Below the pieces are notes generated by a model. The model had not been told where the DNA came from. It saw only the letters and a list, made by a program, of their open reading frames with translations, and did no database searches. From Carya illinoinensis (Eukaryota > Streptophyta > Magnoliopsida > Fagales > Juglandaceae): a stretch of 64,000 nucleotides of DNA. Within the stretch, counting starts at the first letter, position 1. Each line of letters starts with the position of its first letter. The stretch covers positions 372,001-436,000 of the forward strand of contig NC_056758.1 of the NCBI RefSeq assembly GCF_018687715.1, in the 5' to 3' direction. A program made the position numbers and the translations under genes. Below are positions 46,931 to 56,989 of the stretch, piece after piece.

Positions 46931-47074
46931 AGTGGGTTGTCTCTGTGTGTTGTTAGAATTTGAAAAAATTCACATAGATGATAATGGTTTTGATATGTTA
47001 ACGAAAACTGTAATAAGGGAGAAGCTTGAGTCTTGTTACTCAATCACTCGGATGGTGAGTCCGCAACATTGTCG

Positions 47075-47087
47075 AGAAGGGGGAGAT
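47075..47087 (+). other. copia-4 polypurine tract
   Basis: GAGAAGGGGGAGA lies just before TTTGTTGTTCTGGG, the start of the 3' LTR. Confidence 0.75.
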
Positions 47088-47088
47088 T

Positions 47089-47208
47089 TGTTGTTCTGGG
47101 TCTCTCCTACATGGAAGATGGCCCATGTGGGATCATTAAGCCCATATGGAGAGACGTTTTCAGCCAGCTTAATTGGATTTTAAATCTATGTGCTGGTACT
47201 TCGTTAGT

Positions 47209-47257
<49 letters not shown>

Positions 47258-47640
47258 GTGTGAGAGATTGGGGAGAGGAAGACAGCCAAAAATAGGGGAG
47301 CTCGTCCAACTTCAATAAAACGCTCCGATAGGAGTTTTTTGTGGTCCAATTGTGCTAAAATTTTGTAGGTATGTTCATGATTCGAGACTCTATAATCTAA
47401 ACAAGAAGATCAAAATTGGAGTAGTATTCTTGTTGTTAGAGGTTGTGAACAGTAACACATCTCCTAGTGAGATCTCAATCACATTGCTTGGTTGCCAAGA
47501 AAATGTTTTTCTTAAAATCATTGTTGATTATATACCCCTAGTGCTATTTAGAGAGAACATTTCTGTACAAATTATTATTGATAGTATGTACCTTGGCATT
47601 TGTACATATTATATATAATTTATTATAATTTCAAACAGAT
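47089..47640 (+). repeat. copia-4 3' LTR (right edge approximate)
   Basis: Starts TGTTGTTCTGGGTCTC after the purine tract. Includes a GA microsatellite and an AT-rich right half. No second copy is in the window to fix the end; a candidate lies in the AT-rich segment after 47,600. Confidence 0.55.
47212..47253. repeat. (GA)n microsatellite
   Basis: About 20 GA units inside the copia-4 LTR. Confidence 0.95.
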
Positions 47641-47870
47641 ATGTCTCCCAAACACAAAGCAATACATGCATCATCCTTATCCATTATCGACTCCTCGTAT
47701 GGTTTACCTACCATCAATAGTAGGTCAATATCACCAGATCTAGAATAAGGTGTTTTATCAAATTAAATGGCACATTTAATGCTCAATTTAAGTAATATAT
47801 ATTATTAAAATAAAAATTTAATAAAACTATGTGGTTTAATTACTTTATATATGGCTATTATAAGCCAACA
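47641..47870. other. short AT-rich spacer
   Basis: No gene or clear repeat end between the copia-4 LTR and the CACTA sequence. Confidence 0.3.
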
Positions 47871-47933
47871 CCGAAGTTGAGGCACTAAGAAAGATGTCTG
47901 CATAGAGAAAGTAAGGAAAGTGAGTAAAATTAA

Positions 47934-49100
47934 AGTTAATATTTCTGATGATCACACCGGTAGCTCTGGGGATTCGGCAGCTTGGCTTGCTTCTTATGTT
48001 GGTATCCTTACTCGCACGTATACACCGATGGCTACATCCTCCTGGGCTAAAGTTCTCCAAGATGTGAAAGATCACATCAAAAAAGTTGCCTGATAATCAA
48101 CTACATCCCAAGAAACTAAGTATAACATGTTGATTTAAAGTTAGTTTGTATTTATACTAATTGTTTGTAATTTATGAAAGGGCGAATTTGAGGAGCTGAT
48201 GTCGAATGCATTACAGAGGTACAAAGGTCAATGTCATGCATACTATCAGAAGTTCATTACTACAACAGAGGCGCATCGAAATCCATTCTAAGCAATTTCA
48301 CCAAACGGAGAAGGTTTGTGATATGTTTGAAAATCTTGCTTATCAAGTAATTTCACTGTTATCTTTTTTTAATAATATATTATAGATATATTAAACATAT
48401 AATTATAATATCTTCTTTTAGCAATAGAGTATTGTGAACAAAGCAAATAAATCAAATTTAACGATACACCTTCATATAGGTTCTCGATCTTTTCATCATT
48501 TGTCTAAAAAAATGGTCAATTACTCTAGTCCCCGTTAAATATTAATATATACACTTTTTTTTATTAAAGTTCTAATATAGATTTCCATTTTCAGCAAGGA
48601 AAAAGTCCTGCTGACTATGATTTAACCTAATTGTATGCTAAAAGCACATAAAAATTGTGATGGTACTTAGACCAGTCTCAAAGCAAAGGCAAATTATGTA
48701 AGTTAAATTTTATTTAATTCAAGTCTAATATAGTATTTTTGTTACTTATACTAACTGTAATATTTTTTTTAGGATAAGATGATATCTCTTAAGGAAACTA
48801 CTGCTGATCCATTTGATGAATCATCTGTCAACGATGCTTAGATCCTTTCTCAAGTTCTTAGATCACGTTCTGGATATTTGAGAGGTTTAGGACATTGCAT
48901 GAAATCATCATCAGCATCGTCATCATCTTCTAAAATCATATTGAATGACGTAAGACTAAAGCATTAGATGAAGCAACACTTGAGATAAAACGATTGAGGT
49001 CTAAAGAAAAAGAATTGCTGATCTGGTTAGATCAAATAGTGGATCTTGAGGCGAGATTAGAAGAGAACATGCAGAAAAAACTAGAGTTGAATAACAAATA
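47934..49100 (+). pseudogene. CACTA-associated transposase-like protein (Ptta/En/Spm, Transposase_24 type)
   Basis: Exon-like pieces in order: ILTRTYTPMATSSWAKVLQD (about 48,000-48,060), then ALQRYKGQCHAYYQKF (about 48,210), IVNKANKSNLTIHLHIGSRS (about 48,430), ETTADPFDESSVNDA and SRSGYLRGLGHCMKSSS (about 48,800-48,910), and a coiled coil LIWLDQIVDLEARLEENMQK near 49,020-49,080. The N-K-x-N-R-x-H-x-G-S-x-SF style core and the GY-RGLG segment fit the plant Transposase_24 family. Gaps with GT/AG-like ends suggest introns, but stops (for example after HKKVA and VNDA) show decay. Confidence 0.6.
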
Positions 49101-49284
49101 AATGTTTGAATAGTGGTAGTTAATGATGTCCCAAAACTCTATTCCGCCACCACAATCTTAAAATTTATTTTTTCTTTAATTATCTTTCAATTCTGATGTT
49201 CCAAAACATATGAACAATTGTGATGTTTGAACTACAATTTCTACAATATTAGTATGATATTTTTTAATAAATTCTATTATATAT

Positions 49285-49740
49285 CATTAATACCATTCGA
49301 ACAGTAAATTACAATTTATAAATCCATTCGAAGAAAAAAAATACCCATCCAAACAAAAACTAACTCATTCAAACGACAACCAAGAAATATAGTCCGTACA
49401 ACCATTCAAACAATAAAATATTTGTTCGAACAATATTAATATCCAAAACCCTGTTCAAATAGACAGAATCTCCAAAAATAAAAAGTTTGTTCTAACAATC
49501 AAAGTTTATATTCGAACACAAGTCATTTGAAAAATTTATTCATTCAAACGCATAAAATATGTTCGAACATTCATTCCATTCGAACATGATCAAATATGGT
49601 CATTAGTTCAAATAAAAAATTATTATAGTTTGAACAATATGTGCCAATTTGAATGGATAGGTTTCCATTCGAATGATTTGTTGAGAAAAAAATTATTCGT
49701 CTTCAAAAAATAAATCCGTTTGAATGATTTCGACTGGGTC
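49285..49740. repeat. CACTA sub-terminal motif array (ATTCGAAC-like)
   Basis: Roughly fifteen to twenty copies of ATTCGAAC, ATTCAAAC or their complement GTTCGAAT, in both orientations. Known: En/Spm-type elements carry such sub-terminal repeats as transposase-binding sites. Position 0.2-0.6 kb from the terminus fits. Confidence 0.7.
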
Positions 49741-49917
49741 AGCCTAATTTCGTCCCTAAAAATTATTTTTTGAGATGAATTTCCAAATACATTCTAAGAC
49801 AATCTCTTTGAGGCAAAATAGAGACGAAATTTTTTCATCTCCAAAATATTTTAGGATGAAATTTGAATTTTTTGAGACAAAATGATTTGTCTCAAAAAAA
49901 CCCAAACTCATGTAGTG

Positions 49918-50700
49918 GGGTTTGCAATCAAAGTGATCAAACTTTTTCAATATTTTCTCAATATAATGTGATTGGGTTAAAATTATACCATTATATTTCT
50001 TATAATTCTAATACCCAAAATCACGTTCACAATACCCAAATCCTTCATATCGAAATTAGATGACAAAAATTTATTAGTACTTTCAATGCTCATATTATCA
50101 GTGTTGAAAATCAACATGTCATCTACATATAAGGATATTATAATACATTTATTTCTATTAAACTTGTTGTAGACACATTTATCAAATTCATGTATCTTAA
50201 AGCCATTGTTCACTATACCTTTATCAAACTTTTTGTGCCCTTGCTTTAGTGCTTAAGTTCATAAAGTGACTTAACCAATTTCAAACTTTATGTTCTTGGT
50301 TTGGCACGACAAATCCCTCGGATTGTTCTATATAAATTACTTTTTCTAATTCACCATTCAAGAAGGCAGTCTTAACATCCATTGATAGATTCCAAACTTT
50401 TAGATGGATGCTAAGACAATTAAAGTTCTGATAGAAGCAATCCTAACAACTAGTTTGTAGGTATCAAAATAATCTAACCCTACCTTATGGGTGAACCCTT
50501 TGTTACTAATCTTGCCTTAAACTTTTCAATTGTTCCATATCCTTTCAATTTCTTTTTAAAAATCTATTTGAAACCAATAGGTGTCGAACCAAGGGTAAAT
50601 CTACTAATTTCCAAGTATTATTACCCATGATTGAGTCCATTTCATCAGTAGTAGCTTCTTTCCAAAAAGCTACATCCTGAGACTTCATAGCTCTTCATAC
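49918..50700 (-). pseudogene. copia-3 reverse transcriptase (3'-truncated)
   Basis: The clearest stretch (from 50,213) reads MNNGFKIHEFDKCVYNKF, then IISLYVDDMLIF (catalytic YVDD), SSNFDMKDLGIVNVILGIR, and after a shift KKFDHFDCKP at about 49,920-49,950, where the CACTA end begins. Upstream fragments to about 50,700 carry connector and RT N-terminal sequence with several shifts. Confidence 0.85.
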
Positions 50701-50989
50701 ATCAAATGATCATTTTCAACATTATGTGTCATCATGATTTGGTTACAAGATAAATCTCTTGTACCCTCTACCAAGTACACAACAAAGTCTGGTCCAAATG
50801 ACTATTTAGTTATGATGTGTATACTCCCTCTTGGTTCAAATGGTTAACCAAATTCACCATTATTTTCAAGTAATATGTCTAATTTCAGTATTTTATCATT
50901 ATAAAAGTGGAATTACATTGAATATATTTTTGAAAAATGAGACGTCCCTAAATTCAATCACTGTATTGACATCAACAAAATCGTTAGTT

Positions 50990-51900
50990 TCCACAACTAG
51001 GAACCTACAGTCAACACTAAAATGTGCATAACTTAAGAAAATGCACTCAATGGCTTTTTGTCCTAACTAATTTATCTTAGGTTCAAGTAATCTAAATATG
51101 GCTCGACAATCCCAAACCTTAAAATAATTTAAGTTTGGTTTTCTTTTCTTCCATAGTTCATATGGAGAAACTTTAGTTTTCTTGTGAGGTATTCTATTCA
51201 ATATATAGCGTGTTGTAAGCATAGCTTCTCCCCAAAAACTATTTTTTAAACTAGAATTAGTAAGCATGGCATTAACCATCTCTACTAAAGTTTTGTTTTC
51301 CCTTTTCACCACTTCATTTTGTTGTGGAGTCTAAACCGTAGTAGTCTTAAGAATAATGCCTACAGATTCACAATAAGCAAGAAAATGATATTCACCTCCT
51401 CTATCAGATCTAAGACACTTTATTTTGACGTCGCATTGATTTTCTACTTTATTTTATATGGCTTAAAATTATCCAAAACTTGGTCTTTCAAATGCATAAA
51501 ATAAACATAGCAATATCTAGAGAAATCATCAATGAAAGTCACAAAATATATTTTACCTCCTCTAGTAGACGTGCTATGCTTGTCACATACATCACTATGT
51601 ATTAATTACAATAAAGATGAAGTTCTATCTACTTTAGAAAATGGTTTTCTTCTAATTGTTGTTTGTATGCATAATTTACATTTATCTATCATATATTTGG
51701 CATATTTAGGAATTAAGTTTAAATTAACAATGTCATCTAGTCTCCTAGCATGAATATGTCCTAAAAGACAATGTCATAAAGAATATGAATCAAGCATATA
51801 AGTAGAAAAAGTCACTCTATTATTAATATTGAGTTTGAACATGCCTTCACTCAAACATTCCTTCCCCACAAAAGTACCCCCTTTGGTTAGCACATATTTA
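50990..51900 (-). pseudogene. copia-3 GAG-pre-integrase and integrase
   Basis: The minus-strand frame 51,312-51,067 reads VKRENKTLVEMVNAMLTNSS, then FWGEAMLTTRYILNRIPHKK and SPYELWKKRKPNLNYFKVW, which is the integrase part after the catalytic Glu. Upstream (51,330-51,760) short fragments of the catalytic core and HHCC region are traceable through many shifts. Confidence 0.75.
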
Positions 51901-52229
51901 TCTTACTCAAAGACTAATTTAAACCCATACTTATTTAGAAGACTACCAAATACAAGATTTTCCCTAACTTCTAGTACATGATACACATCCTTGAGAGTCA
52001 AAGGTGAACTCCAAATCTATTGTGCCTTTGCTTTTAACTATAGTAGTGGATGAATTTTCCATGTTGATAACACATCCATCCTCCATTGCCTTGTACCTTT
52101 TGAACAACTCTGTTCTTTACAAACATGTCTTGTTGATCTTGAGCCAATCCACCTAGAGTTGTCTCCTTCGAGAAAAATGACCTCAAAAATCATGGCCACA
52201 AAATTCTCTTTGGAGTAAGAGTTTTGTTG

Positions 52230-52903
52230 TTTCTTTTTAAAAAAATGAAAATCTCTTTTGTAATGATCCGACTTGCCACAATGGAAGCAACTTACCCTTA
52301 GTTTCTTCTGATTCTTGCCTTGGAAGTGACTTTGTTTTCATCCAAAGTTATTCTTTCTCTTCCAGTTTTCATATCCGAATTGATTGGGTTGTCCGGGTTT
52401 GTGAGTATTCCCTTCCTCTACCATGTGCATATTCAAGATCAAAGAATCACACTCTTCCTTATCGTCTCTAAACCTTATTTCCTCTTCTATATGAAGATGT
52501 TGGCCTAGATCTTCCAGAAACCGTTCCTCCTTCCTATGTTTCAGACTTCTTTTATAGTCTTTCCATGGTGGAGCAAGTCTATTAATACTGGATGAAACCG
52601 ATATATAATCATCCATTTTCATATTGTGTTGAGTGAATTGATCAAGAATATGCATAATTTCATTGAATTGTTCAATGATAGGCCTAGAATCTACCATTTT
52701 ATAATTGAAAAAATTTGGTAGCCAGAAATTTCTTACTTGTAGCATCTTTTTAAAATATACTTAACCAAAAGTGCATCCCATAGATCTTTGGCGGTTGATT
52801 TGTTCTCGTAAGCATCAAACAATGTATTAGACCTTACATTGCAAATGTGACCCTTGCAGATTTAGCTGTCTTGTTCCCATTTGATTCTTGCCCGACTTTG
52901 AGC
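52230..52903 (-). pseudogene. copia-3 gag, central and C-terminal part
   Basis: From 52,903 leftwards: a segment with IKWEQDS, CKGHICN-like and NTLFDAYENKSTAKDLWDAL, then LQVRNFWLPNFFNYKMVDSR, PIIEQFNEIMHILDQF, LAPPWKDYKRSLKHRKEE and GYENWKRKNNFG, reaching a Cys/His-rich knuckle near 52,260-52,290. This is a typical plant copia gag. One shift near 52,745. Its N-terminus lies beyond LTR-D. Confidence 0.8.
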
Positions 52904-52908
52904 GATTG

Positions 52909-55149
52909 TGTGACGCCCCCAAATCCCCACGCACAGACACGGGAAAGTCGAGACTTCCGGATGGTGACATCACGGGTCACCACCCTAACGACGTGTGCCA
53001 AGTGTGTGTATAAGAAACAAATGTGCACGAAGAAACACACAGCGGATAGCAAAGTCATATAACTAAGTACCAGAATTTTTCTTAGTTTAATACAAAACTG
53101 TTCAAAACATACATAATAAAATATTACAAAATACAAATATAGTTTCTAAGCCAAATACAAAACATAACCCAACTCAGAACTCCGGCGGAGCCGCATCCTT
53201 GGGCTCAGTTTCCTCCTCCTCCTCAAACCCTGCACCAAAATCTACAAAACTAAAAATGGTGTCATAGGTTAGTAAGATCCAAACACCACTAGATAAAAAC
53301 ATAATAAACTCCACAATATGCAGGAAAGAATGCAAATGCTCACATTCCATAAAATCACATTTTTTCACGCACGCCAAAATCTCATTTGGCCCCAAAAACG
53401 TATTCCTCACCAACTCACGCCAAAAGTCTCATTAGGCTCAAAACTTATCCTTTAAACATAAGCTCGCCATTATCCCCGATAATGGCCCAAAAACCAAACC
53501 ATCAAAGCACTATAGGCGAGAATCACAGGCGAGACTCTACCACCATCCCTGCTCACCACCGTCCCTATGCGAACACCGTAGGCAGTACTCTACCACCATC
53601 CCTACTCACCACCGTCCCTAAGCGAGCACCGTAGGCGGGAATCACAGGCAGGATTCTACCACCGTCCCTGCTCACCACCGTCCCTACGCGAGCACCGTAG
53701 GAGGGAATCACAAGCGGGACTCTACCACCATCCCTGCTCACCGCTGTCCCTACACGTGCCTCTGACTCAAACCAGTCAGTACCGTTCACATATACCATAA
53801 ATCATTTCTCGCTTACAAGCCTAGCTTTCATTTTTCAAACACATGTACATGCATGCAACTACACGAAAAATTTGATTTTTCCTTTTTAAACATGAACATG
53901 CGTGCACTATACAAAGCAAATATCAAGGCACAAATATCTCAAACAAACATCAACATCAACCCAACCACTCCGTCCTCAATCTATCCAACCCCCGAACTCC
54001 TCGAACTCAGTCCAGAATCAACCAACCAACAGATAAATATTTATTGTAAGAGTAAAATATATTTAAATCTAAAAGTAGGGTTTAGAAAATACTTACAGCG
54101 CTATACGGTAGTTTTTTAAAGCTTTCAGCGTTACAAACGGCGGAGGAAAAGCAACGTAACAGTGTAATTTACACTGTGGCCGTGGGTAATAAATTATCCA
54201 CTTTCGAACGGGGACAAACCAAGGCACGAAATTGATAGGGAATGGTCTTGAGATGTTTATGAAACTAAAGGAAACGAGTTTTAGCCGTGGGTGGTGGTGG
54301 AAACGGCGGTGAATGAGCTTAAAGGGGCTGAACGGAGTTGAGCTCGTGGGAGCTGCTCCGGCAATGGATCGAGGCTGAAAATGGGTGGGTTAGGTCGGCA
54401 AGAGGTAGAGGAAGAACCTGTGAAGAGATGGTGGTTGGAGGTGGTGTGACGGAGTCGGAATCGGTGAAAATCCGTGTGGCTTGGAGGAGCTCGTGGTGGC
54501 TAACGGTGGCTCGGATGGAGGTGAAACTTGGTAGGGATGTTCACCGGTGAGAGGGGAAGAAAACTGGGTAGGTGGTGTAGGCCACACCACCGGCGAGCGG
54601 CGGTTCTGGGCTACTAAAGCAACCGGCGATAGGGAGAAAAACAGGGCTGGTGCCGTGACTTCCAACCATGCGTGGCGGCTAATGGCTGGTCCGATGGCTC
54701 TAAAAATTGGTGGGGATGATCTCTGATGGGAGGGGAAGAGAATGGTGGGGGTGGTGTACTACACGGCGGTCGGACGGCGACACACTGGGCGGTCAAAAGG
54801 GCAGCGACGGTAAGGAGAAAGAGAAGAGGCAGCTAGAGGGGAGAGAGAAAACGGGGAGGAAAAGAAGAAAAAAAAAAGAAAGAAAGGAAAGAAAAGAAGA
54901 AAAAGAAAAGGAAAAAGGGAAAAATAAAAAGAGAAAAGAAAAGAAATGAGATCCAGTCCTCACTCCAGAAACCAAAAACTGATCCGCCGAAAACGATATT
55001 AAAAACCGTAAAAAGACTAAATAAATTAAACACCGCATCAAATAAATTAAAATCAATTTAAAAAAATAATTTAAAATAAATAAACCAATATATTAATTAA
55101 ATTAAAAACAACCTTTTAGTGAAAATACACGTGAAAACGAGTTATCACA
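52909..55149. mobile_element. solo-LTR-like element LTR-D, 2,241 bp
   Basis: Starts TGTGACGCCCCCAAATCC, ends GTTATCACA, with a perfect 5-bp duplication GATTG at 52,904-52,908 and 55,150-55,154. It holds a minisatellite, a purine-rich tract (54,830-54,950) and no gag-pol motif. Termini resemble other TGTRACG-type plant gypsy LTRs, so it probably is a solo LTR, likely minus strand by comparison with LTR-C (purine tract placement). The copia-3 gag reads up to each side of it. Confidence 0.8.
53514..53760. repeat. minisatellite in LTR-D, about 52-67 bp unit, about four copies
   Basis: The unit contains CTACCACCATCCCTGCTCAC, then CACCGTCCCTA, CGAGCACCGTAGG and GGGAATCACAGG. Copies differ by a few substitutions and one lacks the last module. 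Reading frames following the repeat are by-products. Confidence 0.85.
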
Positions 55150-55325
55150 GATTGTCTCATCCTTATTTGCAAGTGGCCTAGGAGTGGTTAAAACATACAG
55201 CACTTTAAGACTAGCTAAGAGAAAATGCATCTTCTTTTGCTAGCATCAAAAATTGGCTCCATCTAAACGTTCGAGTTAAACAAAATTTGCAACAAACTCT
55301 CTCAATCTATGTGCCATTTATAATC
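55150..55325 (-). pseudogene. copia-3 gag N-terminus
   Basis: Minus strand: LDGANF followed by QKKMHFLLASLKVLYVLTTP, then RPLANKDET, which ends at the GATTG duplication. After LTR-D the frame resumes with a basic segment and IKWEQDS, a natural continuation for plant copia gag. One stop lies after GANF. Confidence 0.75.
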
Positions 55326-55616
55326 AAATATTGTCATAAAATTGTTGATATAATAAGGGGCTGCTAAACAAAAAATAGTGAGAGAAAAGTTTGCTTCAAG
55401 CTTTTTACTAGGTCGTTTTCTTTAAGACAATATTCACCTCCACCAATGATAGTATGTATAGAGGTTACAAGCGAATTTTCCTCTAAGATACAATCAAGCC
55501 CAGAACAAGTCTATTTGTCTAACGATGTTATGCACACATGAAATTAAATCCCGAATACTCTCAAGAAATTAGAAATCTGCTCTCTCGAGAACGAAAATAT
55601 TCTAACAAGTTTTGAA

Positions 55617-55672
<56 letters not shown>

Positions 55673-55828
55673 TCAAAATTGGTTTATGAGATCTCCAATT
55701 GGTAAGCCAACGGGTCTATTTAAAGATAGCTAAAAGGTGCAAAAGAAAAGTTATTACTTTTTATTTTTCAAAAAACTATTCAGAATACGTATATATATTG
55801 TGTCTGTTGCCATAAGACACAACACTTG
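55326..55828. other. copia-3 leader or LTR region, non-coding
   Basis: No frame of note. It contains a GA microsatellite (55,622-55,669) and T-rich stretches. It probably includes the 5' LTR of copia-3, but its ends cannot be set without a second copy. Confidence 0.3.
55622..55669. repeat. (GA)n microsatellite
   Basis: About 24 GA units. Confidence 0.95.
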
Positions 55829-55890
55829 GACATGGTCCAATGGTCACCTCGTTTCTCCTCCAACCAACACCAGTTCGAATAACAACGTGC
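55829..55890 (+). other. tRNA-like SINE head or tRNA-derived fragment
   Basis: TGGTCCAATGG (55,833-55,843) resembles a Pol III A box and AGTTCGAATAA (55,872-55,882) a B box; the spacing fits a tRNA-derived SINE. No full cloverleaf and no clear SINE tail before the LINE sequence begins. Confidence 0.3.
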
Positions 55891-55929
55891 TCGCATTAGG
55901 CCTCGCACGTGGCTCCTAATCCGCATTGC

Positions 55930-56330
55930 AGTGCCTTGGAGGTGGTTCCACCTCTCAGACTACCAAATTTATTGATTTTATTGATTATAACTTCTTTTGT
56001 GGCATGCCTATCTTGGATTTTAAGTACACTTGACCCTGTAGACATGATGGTGTTTATATTTGGAAAAGACTTGACCGGCCCCTTGTCAATCACCTTTGGT
56101 CCAATTATTTCCTCATGTTACTCTCACCCATCTTGATCTTGAGAGAAACCACTCTTACCATTCTACCATTCTTCTTGAGAATAAGAATGCTTTCATATTC
56201 GGCCCTTCCTCTTTTAAGTCCCAAAGGATGTGCTCAAAATACCCATCTTTTTTTACTTTCTTTCTGCTACTTAGAGTCAACCATGTCATCTTTCTAGCCT
56301 TAATTAATTCAATTTTAAATTAAAATGCCT
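55930..56330 (+). pseudogene. LINE endonuclease C-terminal fragment
   Basis: Reads FIDFIDYNFF, MPILDFKYT, then IWKRLDRPLVNHLWSNYF and, after a shift, VTLTHLDLERNHS with PFFL/ILLENKN. The R-L-D-R-x-LVN-W and H-L-x-R-x-x-S order is that of plant L1 apurinic-type endonucleases, which nick the target DNA. The catalytic N-terminus is absent. Confidence 0.7.
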
Positions 56331-56989
56331 GAAAATTACTTTAAAGGATTATAACTTTTCAATTTTTGGCAACATTTTTCAAAAACTTGCTATTGATTTA
56401 AGAGACAAAATTTAGGTTGAACTTTCACAACATTCTCATCTCGAGTCAGATCAAATTATTTTGCAATCCCGAAAAAGACTATGATAACATGTTGCTTCAA
56501 GAATATATTTTTTTTTTCAATAAACAATAGTCAAGAACTCAATTGCTAGCAAAAGGGGACAAAAACATGAAATGTTTCCATCAAATGGCTTCCCATAAGG
56601 GGAGAAAAGATTTACTTACTTCTATCACTCTTCTCGGTGGCTCTTCTTCCTTGGAACATTTTATCATTCTTAATGCAGTTGTAGACTATTTCCAACTCAA
56701 CTAACAGTTGAACTTGTTCAGGAAGCCCCTCCCTTGCTCGACCTTATCCCCCACTAGTCTTCTTATCCCCACTAGTCTTCTTATCCCCACTTTTCTCTTA
56801 GAAGATGACAATAGTTCCATGCTTATCCTCCCACATTGGAGGAAGTTAAGCAAGCGGTTTTTAGTATTCCTATTGAATCATCCCCAAGTCCGCATGATTT
56901 TTCTTCTTCTATTTAACTTGTTGGGATATTATTTATCCTTATCTTTACGAGGCTATCATTGAAGTTTTTCATGGTGGAGCATTACCTTC

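Larger units (their letters stand above)
45444..47640 (+). mobile_element. copia-4: copia 3' portion with internal deletion and 3' LTR
   Basis: Starts in frame after copia-2 at about 45,444 with GCLAKIIGIGD (end of protease region), continues through GAG-pre-integrase and integrase, then jumps near 46,935-46,950 from the connector directly to the pol C-terminus KIHIDDNGFDMLTKT. RT and RNase H are missing. A purine tract and an LTR start follow. The copia-4 integrase differs from the copia-2 integrase, so these are two distinct elements fused. Confidence 0.7.
47871..49917 (+). mobile_element. CACTA (En/Spm) transposon, right-hand part
   Basis: Right end reads CTCATGTAGTG at 49,917, so the terminal motif on the other strand is CACTACATGAG, the CACTA signature. 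Adjacent DNA holds a dense sub-terminal array of a short motif, and further left lies a decayed plant transposase-related frame. A left CACTA terminus was not found; copia-4 debris begins instead. The right end cuts the copia-3 RT directly after its KKFDHFDCKP peptide, so the transposon inserted there. The left end and the rest of copia-3 (RNase H, 3' LTR) appear deleted. Confidence 0.65.
49918..55800 (-). mobile_element. copia-3: Ty1/copia element missing its 3' end, with nested LTR-D
   Basis: Minus-strand order gag (N-terminus at about 55,325, continuing after LTR-D at 52,903), zinc knuckle, integrase, connector and RT up to the CACTA insertion at 49,917. RNase H and 3' LTR are absent. The 5' leader or 5' LTR probably lies within 55,326-55,800, but no partner copy exists to define it. 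Multiple stops. Confidence 0.8.

Noticed and set aside
54707..55056. Lys/Glu- or Phe/Ser-rich frames
   Set aside because: They translate a purine tract inside LTR-D in both directions.
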